Part shown: in pieces, positions 25,328 to 33,459 of the stretch
Position numbering within the stretch: the stretch's first letter is position 1
Layout: the number at the start of each line of letters is the position of its first letter
From: CAZMVY01 sp964653435
GTDB lineage: Bacteria; Planctomycetota; Phycisphaerae; UBA1845; PWPN01
Direction of reading: 5' to 3'
Length of the DNA stretch: 64,000 nucleotides
Assembly: GCA_964653435.1 (NCBI GenBank)
Contig: CAZZFA010000002.1
Location: 72,276-136,275 of the forward strand
Program-made: the position numbers and the translations under genes
Notes under the pieces: generated by a model
Database searches by the model: none
What the model saw: only the letters and a program-made list of their open reading frames with translations
What the model was told of the DNA's origin: nothing

Positions 25328-27115
25328 TTACGTCGCGGCGGCTTCCGCCGCACTCTCCGCCGGGACGGGGGCATCCGGGGGAACGCCCGCCCGCTCGGCG
25401 CGGATTTCCTCCTGCGTTTCCGTGTGGGTCACGCGGAGCACCTCTTCCAGGGTGCTCAGTCCGGCCTGGACGAGGTGCAGGCCCTCCTCGCGGAGGGATC
25501 GCCAGCCCCGTTCGCGGAGGTGCCTTCGGATCTGCTGTTCGTCCTTCTCGTGGTGAATCAGCTCGCGCGTGCCGTCGTCGACCTCGAGCACCTCGTAGAT
25601 CCCCAGCCGGCCCCGGAAGCCCGAGTCGTGGCAGCGCGGACAGCCCTCGCCCTTCTGAAAGGCGCGCGGCCCGGTCTTTTCCCATCCGGCCTCCGCGAGG
25701 GCCGACGGCGACGGAAAGTACGAGGTGCGGCAGTTCGGGCAGATCGTCCGGGCGAGCCGCTGCGCCACGACGCCGTTGAGCGCAGAGGCGATCAGGTACG
25801 GCTCCACCCCCATGTCGGTCAGGCGCGTGATCGCGCCGGGGCTGTCGTTCGTGTGGAGCGTGCTGAGCACCAGGTGTCCGGTAAGGGCGGCCTGGATGGC
25901 GACCCGTGCGGTGTCCTGGTCGCGGATCTCGCCCACCATGATTACGTCGGGATCCTGCCGCAGGATGGAGCGCAGCGCACGGGCGAAGGTCAGCCCCACG
26001 TGCTCGGCTACCTGGATCTGGTTGATCAGGTCCAACTGATACTCGACCGGGTCCTCGACGGTGACGATGTTGCGTTCCGAGCTGGAGAGCAGGTCGAGGG
26101 CCGAGTAGAGGGTGGTGGTCTTGCCGCTGCCGGTCGGGCCGGTGACGAGCACGAGGCCGTGCGGTTTCAGCAGCATGCGACGAAAGGCGGCGAGCGAATC
26201 GGGCCGGAAGCCCAGTCGCTCCAGCTCGATGTGCAGGTTCGACTTGTCGAGGATGCGCAGCACGACCTTCTCGCCCAGGATCGTCGGCATGCTCGATACG
26301 CGCAGGTCGATCTCGCGGCCCTCCGCCACGATGTGCACGCGGCCCTCCTGGGGCAGCCGCTTCTCGGCGATGTCCATCTTCCCGATCACCTTCACCCGGG
26401 AGACGATCGCTGCATGCATGGTTGCCGGCGGGCTCATCAGCTCGCGCAGCACGCCGTCGATCCGGTAGCGGATCCGCGTGCGTTTCCGGTCGGGCTCGAT
26501 GTGGATGTCGCTGGCGCCGTCGCGGATGGCCGAGAGGATGACGAGATTCACCAGGTTGACGATCGGGCTGCCCTCGACCATCTGATCGAGGTCGGTGACG
26601 GGCCGGTCATCCACGCTCTCCCGCTCGACGACCTCCACGTCGCTCTCCTTGAGGGAGACGAGGAACTCGTCGACGGAGACGTCTTCCGTGAGATACTTCT
26701 GCGAGAACTCCTCGACATCGTGCTCCAGGGCCAGGACGGGCCGCACCTCGCATCCCGAGAGCTGCGTGAGCCGGTCGATCGCGGGAAGGTTCTGCGGCTC
26801 GGCCATGGCCACGATCAGCCGGTTGCGGACCTTGAACAGCGGCAGGGCCTTGAGCCGCTTGCATTCCTCGCGGTCGATCAGCTTCGCGACGAGCGGATCC
26901 ACCAGGCCGTGCCGCAGATGGCATCCCTTCACGCCGAGTTTCTTCGCCAGGGTCTGTACGAGCGTGGTCGCCGAGACGATGTTCTGCCGGACCAGGATCT
27001 CGCCGAGCTTCCGGCCACTGCGCTGGTGTTCCGCGAGGGCTTCGCGCAACTGCTCCTCGTTCAGCGCGCCGGCTTCGATGAGGGACTGTCCGAGCTGGGT
27101 CGATTGGCGAAGCAC
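25328..27115 (-). CDS. GspE/PilB-family assembly ATPase with MshEN-like N-domain
   Basis: A 595-aa hexameric secretion ATPase. Walker A is GPTGSGKT (326-333), Walker B-like DPDVIMVGEIRD (388-399), with an intact His-containing HTNDSPGA loop and a zinc site C459-PN-C462 / C492-PR-C495. The N-terminus carries two 24-residue repeats of MshEN type (7-30 beginning QLGQSLIEAG, and 36-59 beginning KLGEILVRQN), which in relatives bind cyclic-di-GMP. Here some consensus residues are changed (Arg to Gln or Lys at position 1, Gln to His or Lys at the end). Cyclic-di-GMP-family genes in the same operon make such control plausible. Confidence 0.95.
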   Translation of the reverse strand: MLRQSTQLGQSLIEAGALNEEQLREALAEHQRSGRKLGEILVRQNIVSATTLVQTLAKKLGVKGCHLRHGLVDPLVAKLIDREECKRLKALPLFKVRNRLIVAMAEPQNLPAIDRLTQLSGCEVRPVLALEHDVEEFSQKYLTEDVSVDEFLVSLKESDVEVVERESVDDRPVTDLDQMVEGSPIVNLVNLVILSAIRDGASDIHIEPDRKRTRIRYRIDGVLRELMSPPATMHAAIVSRVKVIGKMDIAEKRLPQEGRVHIVAEGREIDLRVSSMPTILGEKVVLRILDKSNLHIELERLGFRPDSLAAFRRMLLKPHGLVLVTGPTGSGKTTTLYSALDLLSSSERNIVTVEDPVEYQLDLINQIQVAEHVGLTFARALRSILRQDPDVIMVGEIRDQDTARVAIQAALTGHLVLSTLHTNDSPGAITRLTDMGVEPYLIASALNGVVAQRLARTICPNCRTSYFPSPSALAEAGWEKTGPRAFQKGEGCPRCHDSGFRGRLGIYEVLEVDDGTRELIHHEKDEQQIRRHLRERGWRSLREEGLHLVQAGLSTLEEVLRVTHTETQEEIRAERAGVPPDAPVPAESAAEAAAT

Positions 27116-27117
27116 GA

Positions 27118-27453
27118 TTACAGAAAGCTCCTCACGGCGTTCTCCACCGTGTCAAACTGCTCGAACTCGCCGAGCAGATCGGTCAGGTCCAGAATCTCCC
27201 GGCAGGTGTCGGTGAGGCCGGCGAGCTTGGCGGTCTGGCCGGCCGATCGCTGCTCCTCGGAAAAGTCGAGCAGCGCCTCGAGCGCCCGGGAATCCAGGTA
27301 CGGAACGCGGCTCAGGTCGAGGACCACACGTCCGCCCGACGATTGTCGCGTGAGGCGGATGGCGGCCACGAGTTCATCGACTTCCGTCTGCGCGACGGAG
27401 CCCTGGGGCGCCACCACGCCCACGCTGCCCACGCGTGACCGTTCGATTCTCAT
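27118..27453 (-). CDS. STAS-domain protein (anti-sigma-factor-antagonist type)
   Basis: A 111-aa single STAS domain: VGVVAPQGSVAQTEVDELVAAI, then VVLDLSRVPYLDSRALEALL with the phospho-acceptor-type serine S55 in the usual place. SpoIIAA-type proteins are switched by serine phosphorylation. No matching Ser/Thr kinase or phosphatase gene lies in the window, so its partner is unknown. ATG 27453 overlaps the GGDEF-like gene stop by 4 bp. It stands 2 bp from the ATPase gene, so a role in controlling the machine is likely. Confidence 0.88.
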   Translation of the reverse strand: MRIERSRVGSVGVVAPQGSVAQTEVDELVAAIRLTRQSSGGRVVLDLSRVPYLDSRALEALLDFSEEQRSAGQTAKLAGLTDTCREILDLTDLLGEFEQFDTVENAVRSFL

Positions 27454-28748
27454 GCGGGCGCCTCCACGGGGGCCGACTCGGGCTTGCCGGCCGGGGCGTC
27501 GGTCTGCGGCGTTGCCTCGGGGCCGGCGATGCACAGGTCCCGGCCGCTGCGCCGCGCCGCCGCGGAGGCCGACAGCGCCCCGACGAGCAGCTCACGGAGC
27601 GTCGGCGGCCGTGATCCGTCGAGGGCATGGCTGGACGCCAGACCGCACCGGATTCTCACATACTCCGCGCCGCCGGCGGGAAAGACCTCGTTCAGGATGC
27701 CCGTGGCCGCCTCCCGGATCGACTGGACCACCTTGGTGCTGATGAGCCGGCCGAGCGAAAGGTCGAGCCACCGCAGCAGGACCACGAAGCGGTCGTCGCT
27801 GAATCGGCCCACGAGATCGCCGTTCCGGAGTTTCCTCCGCAGCGCGTTGCCGGTCTCCCGGATGACGCGGTCGCGCACCGCCCAATGCCCCTCGTCGTCC
27901 AGGCGGCGAAGCCCCTCCAGGGCGACGGCCATGACGAGTACCGGTTCGCCTTCCTGCTGCGCCTCGAGGGTGGCGGTCTCGGCGGCGTCGAGGAAGTCGG
28001 TGCGGTTCAGCACGCCGCTGCCCCGGTCGGTGCGCCGCGCCCGCTGAAGAGACTCGTAGTCGCGTACGTGGAGCCAGAATCCGTTGATGAGGTTCGCCAG
28101 CGCATCGAGGGCTTCCCTCGCGGCGAGGTTCTGTTCGAGGACTTCGCCGACGGCGACGAGGCCGATCGAACGGCCGGTCCGCGGGGCGCCGCCCCGGTCG
28201 GCCGCCCCGTTGCGGCCGCGGATTGCGAACAACCAGGCCGGTGCGCACCCGACGGGATTGTCAGGCGCGAAGGCGCCGATCACGCGGCCCTGCGACGGCG
28301 GGACGGCCGAGTCGGCCGGCGCCGGTTCGTACAGCGCGCCCGATCCGGATTCGGCGGCGAGCTGGTCGATCAGTTCGCCGTGGGTCCAGTCTCCGCGGAT
28401 GTAGCGCCGGCCCGTGGCCAGCACATGTTCGATCAGCCCGGTGGGGATCACGGCCTCGGACGCGGAGCCCGCCGCTTCGGTCAGCGGGCGGAGCGCCCGC
28501 CCGCCGTCGACCACGCGGAAGAGGCGGACGCGCGTCGCGCCGATGAGGTCAAGGAGAGTTTCGCGCACGAACCGGTCGAAGGACGGCCATACGTGCTCGT
28601 CCTCGGCGCGCTCCTCCAGCCAGCGGGAGAAGGACGCCGCGACCTCGGCCAGAGACGTTACCCAGTGACCGGGCGAGGCGGGCGGGACGCCACCGTCGCC
28701 CCCGGACGGGCGCGCCGCGGTGTCCGGGTTGCCGTTCAATCGCGCCAT
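27450..28748 (-). CDS. GAF plus degenerate GGDEF-domain protein
   Basis: A 432-aa protein with a GAF-like region (about 35-215; FVRETLLDLIGATRVRLFRVVD, and RSIGLVAVGEVLEQNLAA) and a C-terminal GGDEF-fold domain (about 240-420; GVLNRTDFLDAAETATLEAQ). The catalytic GGDEF signature is replaced by SDDRF (317-321), so cyclase activity is very unlikely. It may bind GTP or cyclic-di-GMP or act as a scaffold. Its ATG shares one base with the upstream HD-GYP stop codon (TGATG). Confidence 0.82.
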   Translation of the reverse strand: MARLNGNPDTAARPSGGDGGVPPASPGHWVTSLAEVAASFSRWLEERAEDEHVWPSFDRFVRETLLDLIGATRVRLFRVVDGGRALRPLTEAAGSASEAVIPTGLIEHVLATGRRYIRGDWTHGELIDQLAAESGSGALYEPAPADSAVPPSQGRVIGAFAPDNPVGCAPAWLFAIRGRNGAADRGGAPRTGRSIGLVAVGEVLEQNLAAREALDALANLINGFWLHVRDYESLQRARRTDRGSGVLNRTDFLDAAETATLEAQQEGEPVLVMAVALEGLRRLDDEGHWAVRDRVIRETGNALRRKLRNGDLVGRFSDDRFVVLLRWLDLSLGRLISTKVVQSIREAATGILNEVFPAGGAEYVRIRCGLASSHALDGSRPPTLRELLVGALSASAAARRSGRDLCIAGPEATPQTDAPAGKPESAPVEAPA

Positions 28749-30028
28749 CAGCGAGACTCCTGTACGGGCGTTCCGAACAGCTCCTCAAGTTCAGGCGGCC
28801 GCGACCGCTGCAGTCGCTCCACCACGGTCGCGAAGCATGCGACCACGTGCGGATCGAGCTTCGTGCCGGCGTCCTGCCGGATGATCGTCATCGCGCGGTC
28901 CACGTCGTATGCCGCGCGGTAGGACCGGTCGGACGTAAGGGCGTCGAACACATCGACGACGTGGAGCACACGCCCGGCCAGCGAGATCTCCTCCCCGCGG
29001 AGCTGCTTCGGATAGCCCGTGCCGTCGTAGTTCTCGTGGTGTTGGATCACCGCATCGAGCACGCGGGACAGTGACGCAACGGGCAGGAGCACGTCGTAGC
29101 TCATCTGGGGATGCTCCTTGACGATCGCGTACTCGGCCTCCGTGAGGCGGCCCGGCTTGTTGAGGATTTCCTCGGGTATCCCGATCTTGCCGATGTCGTG
29201 GAGCAGCCCGGCCCATTCAAGGTCCTGCAGCTCTTCGGCGGACAGCTTCAGCTCGCGGCCCGTGAGCCTCGCCAGGATTCCGACGCGCTCGGAGTGGCCG
29301 CAGGTATAGCGGTCCTTCTTGTCGATCGCGTTGACCAGGGCCCGTACCGCCTCGAACGACGTGCGCTTCAGGCGCTCGACCAGGTTCAGGTTCCGCAGCA
29401 CGTGCCCCCCGTACGTCAACACCGAATCCAACAGCATCATGTCCCCCGCCGTATACGGTTCCCTGCAGCGGACCGCGCAGACCACCAGCGGTTCCGCCTC
29501 TTGGCGGTCCAGGAGCGGCCCGGCCATCAACTGCGCCTCCACGGCGCCGCAGGCCGGGCGGATCAGCGGAATCGTCCGGACCTGCACGCGGCGGCCGGCC
29601 GGTGCGGCGCGTACCGCGCGCGCCAGTTCGGCGATTCCCGCATGCGTTTCAGCTTCGATCGGGCAGTCGCCGCACACCAGGGAGTCGCGCAGCAGAAACT
29701 CGTCGGCGCAGTCCGCGCGTCCGCCGCACCACACGCCCTGTGCCCGAAGAATGGCGCAGAGCCGATCGCATAAGAGCTGCTTGACTTCCTGTGGGTTCGT
29801 CAGGCCGGCCACCTGCGCGGTTACGTCGAAGATCACATTCAGTTGCTCGTACGTGCGCAGGACTTCCTCGGCGAGACCCTCGTTCTCCAGCACGAGTCTT
29901 TCGTAGTCCCGCTCACAGAACCGCGGCGCGGCCGGAATCGCGCCCGGGCCGGGCACCGTCACCACGGCGCCGCATTCCCGCCCGGCTGCGATCTTGTCGT
30001 CCAACGGTGTCACGAGTCTCTCGTCCAT
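28748..30028 (-). CDS. HD-GYP-domain phosphodiesterase-like protein with N-terminal GAF-like sensor
   Basis: A 426-aa protein from ATG 30028. After a coiled coil (about 41-65) and GAF-like domain (about 65-215) with a cysteine-rich stretch (CGGRADC, LVCGDC) comes an HD-GYP domain: HDIGKIGIPEEIL (H277-D278) and HHENYDGTGYP (330-340). Those residues are intact, so it should hydrolyse cyclic-di-GMP or a similar dinucleotide. The Cys cluster (101-122) hints at a metal or redox sensor. It lies 49 bp downstream of the receiver gene and probably works with it. Confidence 0.92.
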   Translation of the reverse strand: MDERLVTPLDDKIAAGRECGAVVTVPGPGAIPAAPRFCERDYERLVLENEGLAEEVLRTYEQLNVIFDVTAQVAGLTNPQEVKQLLCDRLCAILRAQGVWCGGRADCADEFLLRDSLVCGDCPIEAETHAGIAELARAVRAAPAGRRVQVRTIPLIRPACGAVEAQLMAGPLLDRQEAEPLVVCAVRCREPYTAGDMMLLDSVLTYGGHVLRNLNLVERLKRTSFEAVRALVNAIDKKDRYTCGHSERVGILARLTGRELKLSAEELQDLEWAGLLHDIGKIGIPEEILNKPGRLTEAEYAIVKEHPQMSYDVLLPVASLSRVLDAVIQHHENYDGTGYPKQLRGEEISLAGRVLHVVDVFDALTSDRSYRAAYDVDRAMTIIRQDAGTKLDPHVVACFATVVERLQRSRPPELEELFGTPVQESR

Positions 30029-30077
30029 TTCCGTCTTCGCGGCACGGCGCGGAGCTTCTCCGCCCGCGGCGCAGGGT

Positions 30078-30461
30078 TTACGTCGCGGCGGGCGCGGCGG
30101 CCGCGGCGAGCTTGTTCTCGATCGTCGCGAGCAGACGCGACGGGCTGAACGGCTTCGGGTGTACCAGCCCGCCCTGGGCCCGCACGGCATCGGCGATTTC
30201 CTGCTGATCGCAGCGCGACGTGAGCACGATCGCGCCGCGCGGCAGCAGTCCTTCGGCCGTCGCCGTCGTGAGCAGATCGAGGCCGGTCATCCCCGGCATG
30301 TTCACGTCCGTAACCATGAGGTCGACGCCGCCGGCCCGGAGCTGCGCCAGTGCGTCCGGACCCGTGCGGGCCTCCGCCACTTCATGGCCGTTGCGCTTGA
30401 GCCACAGCGAGATCACCCGCAGGATGTGCAGATCGTCTTCCGCAACCAGAATCGTGGCCAT
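30078..30461 (-). CDS. Single-domain response regulator (CheY-like receiver)
   Basis: A 127-aa receiver with all active-site residues: E8-D9-D10, the phospho-acceptor D52 (VTDVNMPGMTG), T81 and K103. It has no output domain. The frame is open much further upstream, but ATG 30461 has GGAG at good spacing. It is encoded 86 bp after the histidine kinase and directly before HD-GYP, so phosphotransfer from kinase to receiver and then action on HD-GYP is likely. Confidence 0.92.
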   Translation of the reverse strand: MATILVAEDDLHILRVISLWLKRNGHEVAEARTGPDALAQLRAGGVDLMVTDVNMPGMTGLDLLTTATAEGLLPRGAIVLTSRCDQQEIADAVRAQGGLVHPKPFSPSRLLATIENKLAAAAAPAAT

Positions 30462-30547
30462 GTTGCTCCAGGCTCCTTCCGGCCTGATCGGCCGGACGTC
30501 CGGCATCGCCGATCGCCCGTACGCGAAATCCGCCGGCCTGTGCCCCG

Positions 30548-32509
30548 TCACGCGGTGGTGATGGGGAGCGTTACCCGAAACGTCGATCCGCGCCCCGGCG
30601 TGCTCTCGACCGTGACGGTCCCACCGTGCATCCGGACGGTCTCCTTCACGATCGCCAGCCCCAGGCCGGTCCCCGGCTGGGCGCCGACCCGCTCGTCGTT
30701 GACGCGGTAGAACTTCTCGAAGATCTTTTCGTGGTGCGCGGGCTCGATGCCGATGCCCGTATCCGACACGGCGATCCGCAGGGCGCCGGGCGTTCCGTCG
30801 GGAGGGGCGGGCGCGTCCACTTCGCACACGAGCTCCACATGCCCTCCGGACGGCGTGTACTTGATTGCGTTGCCGAGCAGGTTCGCCACGACGACGGAGA
30901 GACGCTCCTTGTCGCCGCGGATCGTCGGCAGCTTCGGCGGAAGCTTCAGTCGGAGATCGATGCCCTTGGCGTCGGCCTGCGCCTGGATGTCCTGGACGGC
31001 GTCGCGGAGCAGCCGATCCATGTGCACCTCGCCGAAGCTCATGCGGGCCGTGCCCACCTCCAACTGCGAGACGTTGAGAATGTCTTCCACGAGGCGTCCG
31101 AGCCGTTCCGTTTCTCCCGCGATCACGTTGTAGCACTCGCGGAGGCTCGCCTCGTCGTCCAGCACGCCGCCCGCGAGCGTCTCCGCGTACGCACGGATGT
31201 TCGTGAGCGGCGTCCGGAGTTCGTGGGTGACGTGATAGAGAAACGCGTCGCGGGCCCGCTCCACCTCCTTGAACTGGCTTACGTCCTGCATGATGACGAT
31301 GCTGCCGGCCGTCTGCGCGTCCTTCTCGAACGGCATGGCGGTGAAACGCACCGTGGTTGAGCCTTCCGCGCCGTCGACCGCATAGTCCACCCAGCCGCCG
31401 GCGCCGCGGCCGCCGCCCAGCACGCTCGCGCGCAGCGGTTCGGGCAGCGTATCCTTGACGTCCCTGCCGGTGAGGTCTCCCTCCTGCCCGAGCATCCGAC
31501 TCGCCGCCCGGTTCGCGAATGAGATCTGCCCGTTCTCCTCGATTACGAGCACCCCCTGCGGAATCTGTCGGAGCACCGTCGCCAGCCGTTCGGAACGGTA
31601 CGCGTTGAGCGTGGAATCGACGGCGGTCCGCAGTTGCACGGAGTGCAGCTCCTCGCGCATCTCCCGGATGAACTCGACGAGCTGATTCCATGCGGCCGTC
31701 GCCTGGTCCATCGTGTCATTGACCCGCAGCAGTGCCAGGCGCTCCTCGATGCGGCCGTGGGCGGTGAGCAGCCTCTGCCGGATCGCCGCCATCGGGCGGA
31801 TCGTGCGCACCGTGAGCCGGTACAACATCCAGAAGATGCTCAATCCCGCCAGGACGACGTAGCCTACGGCGGTCCACCACTGCATGGTCGCCCACTGACG
31901 CTGCGCCCCGTACGTTTCGGCGAGCAGCCACAGGGGGCCTGCGGCGGTGATCTCCGCCGGGGCAGGCTCGCCCGGCGACGTCGCCGCCCGGCTCGATGCC
32001 GCGGGGGCCTCGGCGGATGCCCGGCTGGCGGCGGCGGCCGCGACGGGAGGAATGCGGCGCAGCCGGATGGCGCAGGACAGTCCTTTGCGGTTCTCTTCGT
32101 TGTCGAGCGTTTGCGGCTCCGCATCGGATGTGCCCGGCAATCCGGCGAGGACGCCGGCCGCTACGCGCCGGCCGACGCGTGTCGTGTCGGAGCTGGCGAC
32201 GATTCGTCCGCGGCCGTCGACGATTTCGCACCGTTGGATGTTGCGTTCGCGGCTGGCGCGGCGGAGTTCGGGCGTCAGCGCGGCCGGCCCGTTGGCGGCG
32301 ACGGCGAACTCAATGCATCGTCCCACGGAGGAGACCCATCGCTGCAGGTTTTCCCGTTCCGCCGAGCGGGCTTGTGTGTGGGAGCACCACATGTAGACGG
32401 CGCCGAGCGACAAGACGAGCCCGAGATACAGCCCCGTCAGACTCAGACCCACCCAACTCGGAATGCCATCCTGGCGGCCCGGCTTGCTTTCCCACGGACG
32501 CCATGTCAT
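30548..32509 (-). CDS. Membrane-bound sensor histidine kinase
   Basis: A 653-aa kinase. Transmembrane helices at about 19-41 and 213-232 flank a periplasmic domain of about 170 residues, rich in Ala and Pro, with no recognised fold. It is followed by a HAMP-like segment, a PAS domain (VLRQIPQGVLVIEENGQISFAN), HisKA with H429 in FLYHVTHELRTPLTNIRAY, and HATPase with NLLGNAIKYTPSG, DTGIGIEPAHH and GTGLGLAIVKETVRMH. GGAG seven bases before ATG 32509 supports the start. It heads the secretion operon, so it likely tunes the machine from an external signal. Confidence 0.95.
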   Translation of the reverse strand: MTWRPWESKPGRQDGIPSWVGLSLTGLYLGLVLSLGAVYMWCSHTQARSAERENLQRWVSSVGRCIEFAVAANGPAALTPELRRASRERNIQRCEIVDGRGRIVASSDTTRVGRRVAAGVLAGLPGTSDAEPQTLDNEENRKGLSCAIRLRRIPPVAAAAASRASAEAPAASSRAATSPGEPAPAEITAAGPLWLLAETYGAQRQWATMQWWTAVGYVVLAGLSIFWMLYRLTVRTIRPMAAIRQRLLTAHGRIEERLALLRVNDTMDQATAAWNQLVEFIREMREELHSVQLRTAVDSTLNAYRSERLATVLRQIPQGVLVIEENGQISFANRAASRMLGQEGDLTGRDVKDTLPEPLRASVLGGGRGAGGWVDYAVDGAEGSTTVRFTAMPFEKDAQTAGSIVIMQDVSQFKEVERARDAFLYHVTHELRTPLTNIRAYAETLAGGVLDDEASLRECYNVIAGETERLGRLVEDILNVSQLEVGTARMSFGEVHMDRLLRDAVQDIQAQADAKGIDLRLKLPPKLPTIRGDKERLSVVVANLLGNAIKYTPSGGHVELVCEVDAPAPPDGTPGALRIAVSDTGIGIEPAHHEKIFEKFYRVNDERVGAQPGTGLGLAIVKETVRMHGGTVTVESTPGRGSTFRVTLPITTA

Positions 32510-32805
32510 CGGATTGCTCCAGGGGCCCCGCGTGCGGCGCGCGCAGACGGCGAGGCGCTGTCACGGACGCGAAGCACGAGGTCCATTGCCCCACGCTCTT
32601 ATCGATCGGGCTGTGTTCGGACTTGACGGTCGATTGCTCAAGCGCGGGTTCGTTACCTCCGATAATCGTTTGCGGGCGAAAAGCGGCGAGGCGGAGGCGC
32701 GTTGTGCGTCGGCGCGGCCGGCCGCTTCCGCGCGGAAGACATTGCGGGGGCATTCTTCCGCGCTCGCGTCCCGTGACCCTCGATACCATCACGAGGAGCC
32801 CGACC

Positions 32806-33123
32806 ATGCATGGATCCTGGACTGAGCGGCGCCTGCCGGCGCTGTTGACCGTCATCGCGGGCCTGCTCGGGGCGATTGCCATCGAGCTGGCCGTGCTGAT
32901 TTCGCCGGGGCTGCCCGCGGCCAACGCGCAGATCCCGGACAGCGGATTGCAGCGCAAAGAGATGATCGACGCATTGATTCGCACCCAGACGAAGATCGAC
33001 GAGATCAAGGATCTCCTTCGGACGCAGGTGCTGCGGGTCCGAATTGTCGGCGAGGATGGCGTGCGGAGGCCGGCCCTTTCGCCTCCCGCGCCGGCACCCG
33101 CAAGGCCGCCGGCCGCCCGATGA
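32806..33123 (+). CDS. Small membrane-anchored coiled-coil protein
   Basis: A 105-aa protein with one N-terminal helix (LLTVIAGLLGAIAIELAVLI), then an amphipathic coiled-coil stretch (LQRKEMIDALIRTQTKIDEIKDLLRTQVLRVRIV) and a Pro/Ala-rich end. ATG 32806 has an AGGAG site at 7 bp. No family recognised. It is transcribed divergently from the kinase and precedes the secretin gene, so it may be a secretin-associated inner-membrane protein (inference). Confidence 0.75.
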   Translation: MHGSWTERRLPALLTVIAGLLGAIAIELAVLISPGLPAANAQIPDSGLQRKEMIDALIRTQTKIDEIKDLLRTQVLRVRIVGEDGVRRPALSPPAPAPARPPAAR

Positions 33124-33459
33124 GTCGGTTGCCATCGGTCCGCGCCTCCCTGCGGCCGACGCATTGCAACGGTCGTCGGGCCGACCGTCGCGGTTCCGAT
33201 AACGCGGCAGACAAACGCGGTGCCGCGGCACGCGGTGCTTAAGGTCCGCAGAATCCACGCCGATACCGATAAGCGAGCCTCGTCCCCGGGGCGGCGGTTT
33301 CCGGAAGGGCGGGTGCCTCGCGAGGGCGAGGGTTCGATCGTCGCCTCGGTGCCGCACGGAGGGCCGGGGCGGGTGCGGCAGGCAGTCGTTGAGAGCTGAC
33401 GGCCCGCCGCGGAGAGCGGAATCTCGAGAGCGATGGCTGTTTCTGCCAGGGACCGGCTG
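33124..33459. other. Gap between the coiled-coil gene and the secretin gene
   Basis: 336 bp of GC-rich DNA. Only a small perfect palindrome (GTGCCGCGGCAC, near 33219) stands out. No coding signal, clear promoter or terminator was recognised. Confidence 0.5.

Noticed and set aside
22474..25779. Plus-strand open frame of about 1100 codons opposite the PilN-PilM-GspF-GspE genes
   Set aside because: It is antisense to genes with clear families, contains no motif and has biased shadow composition.
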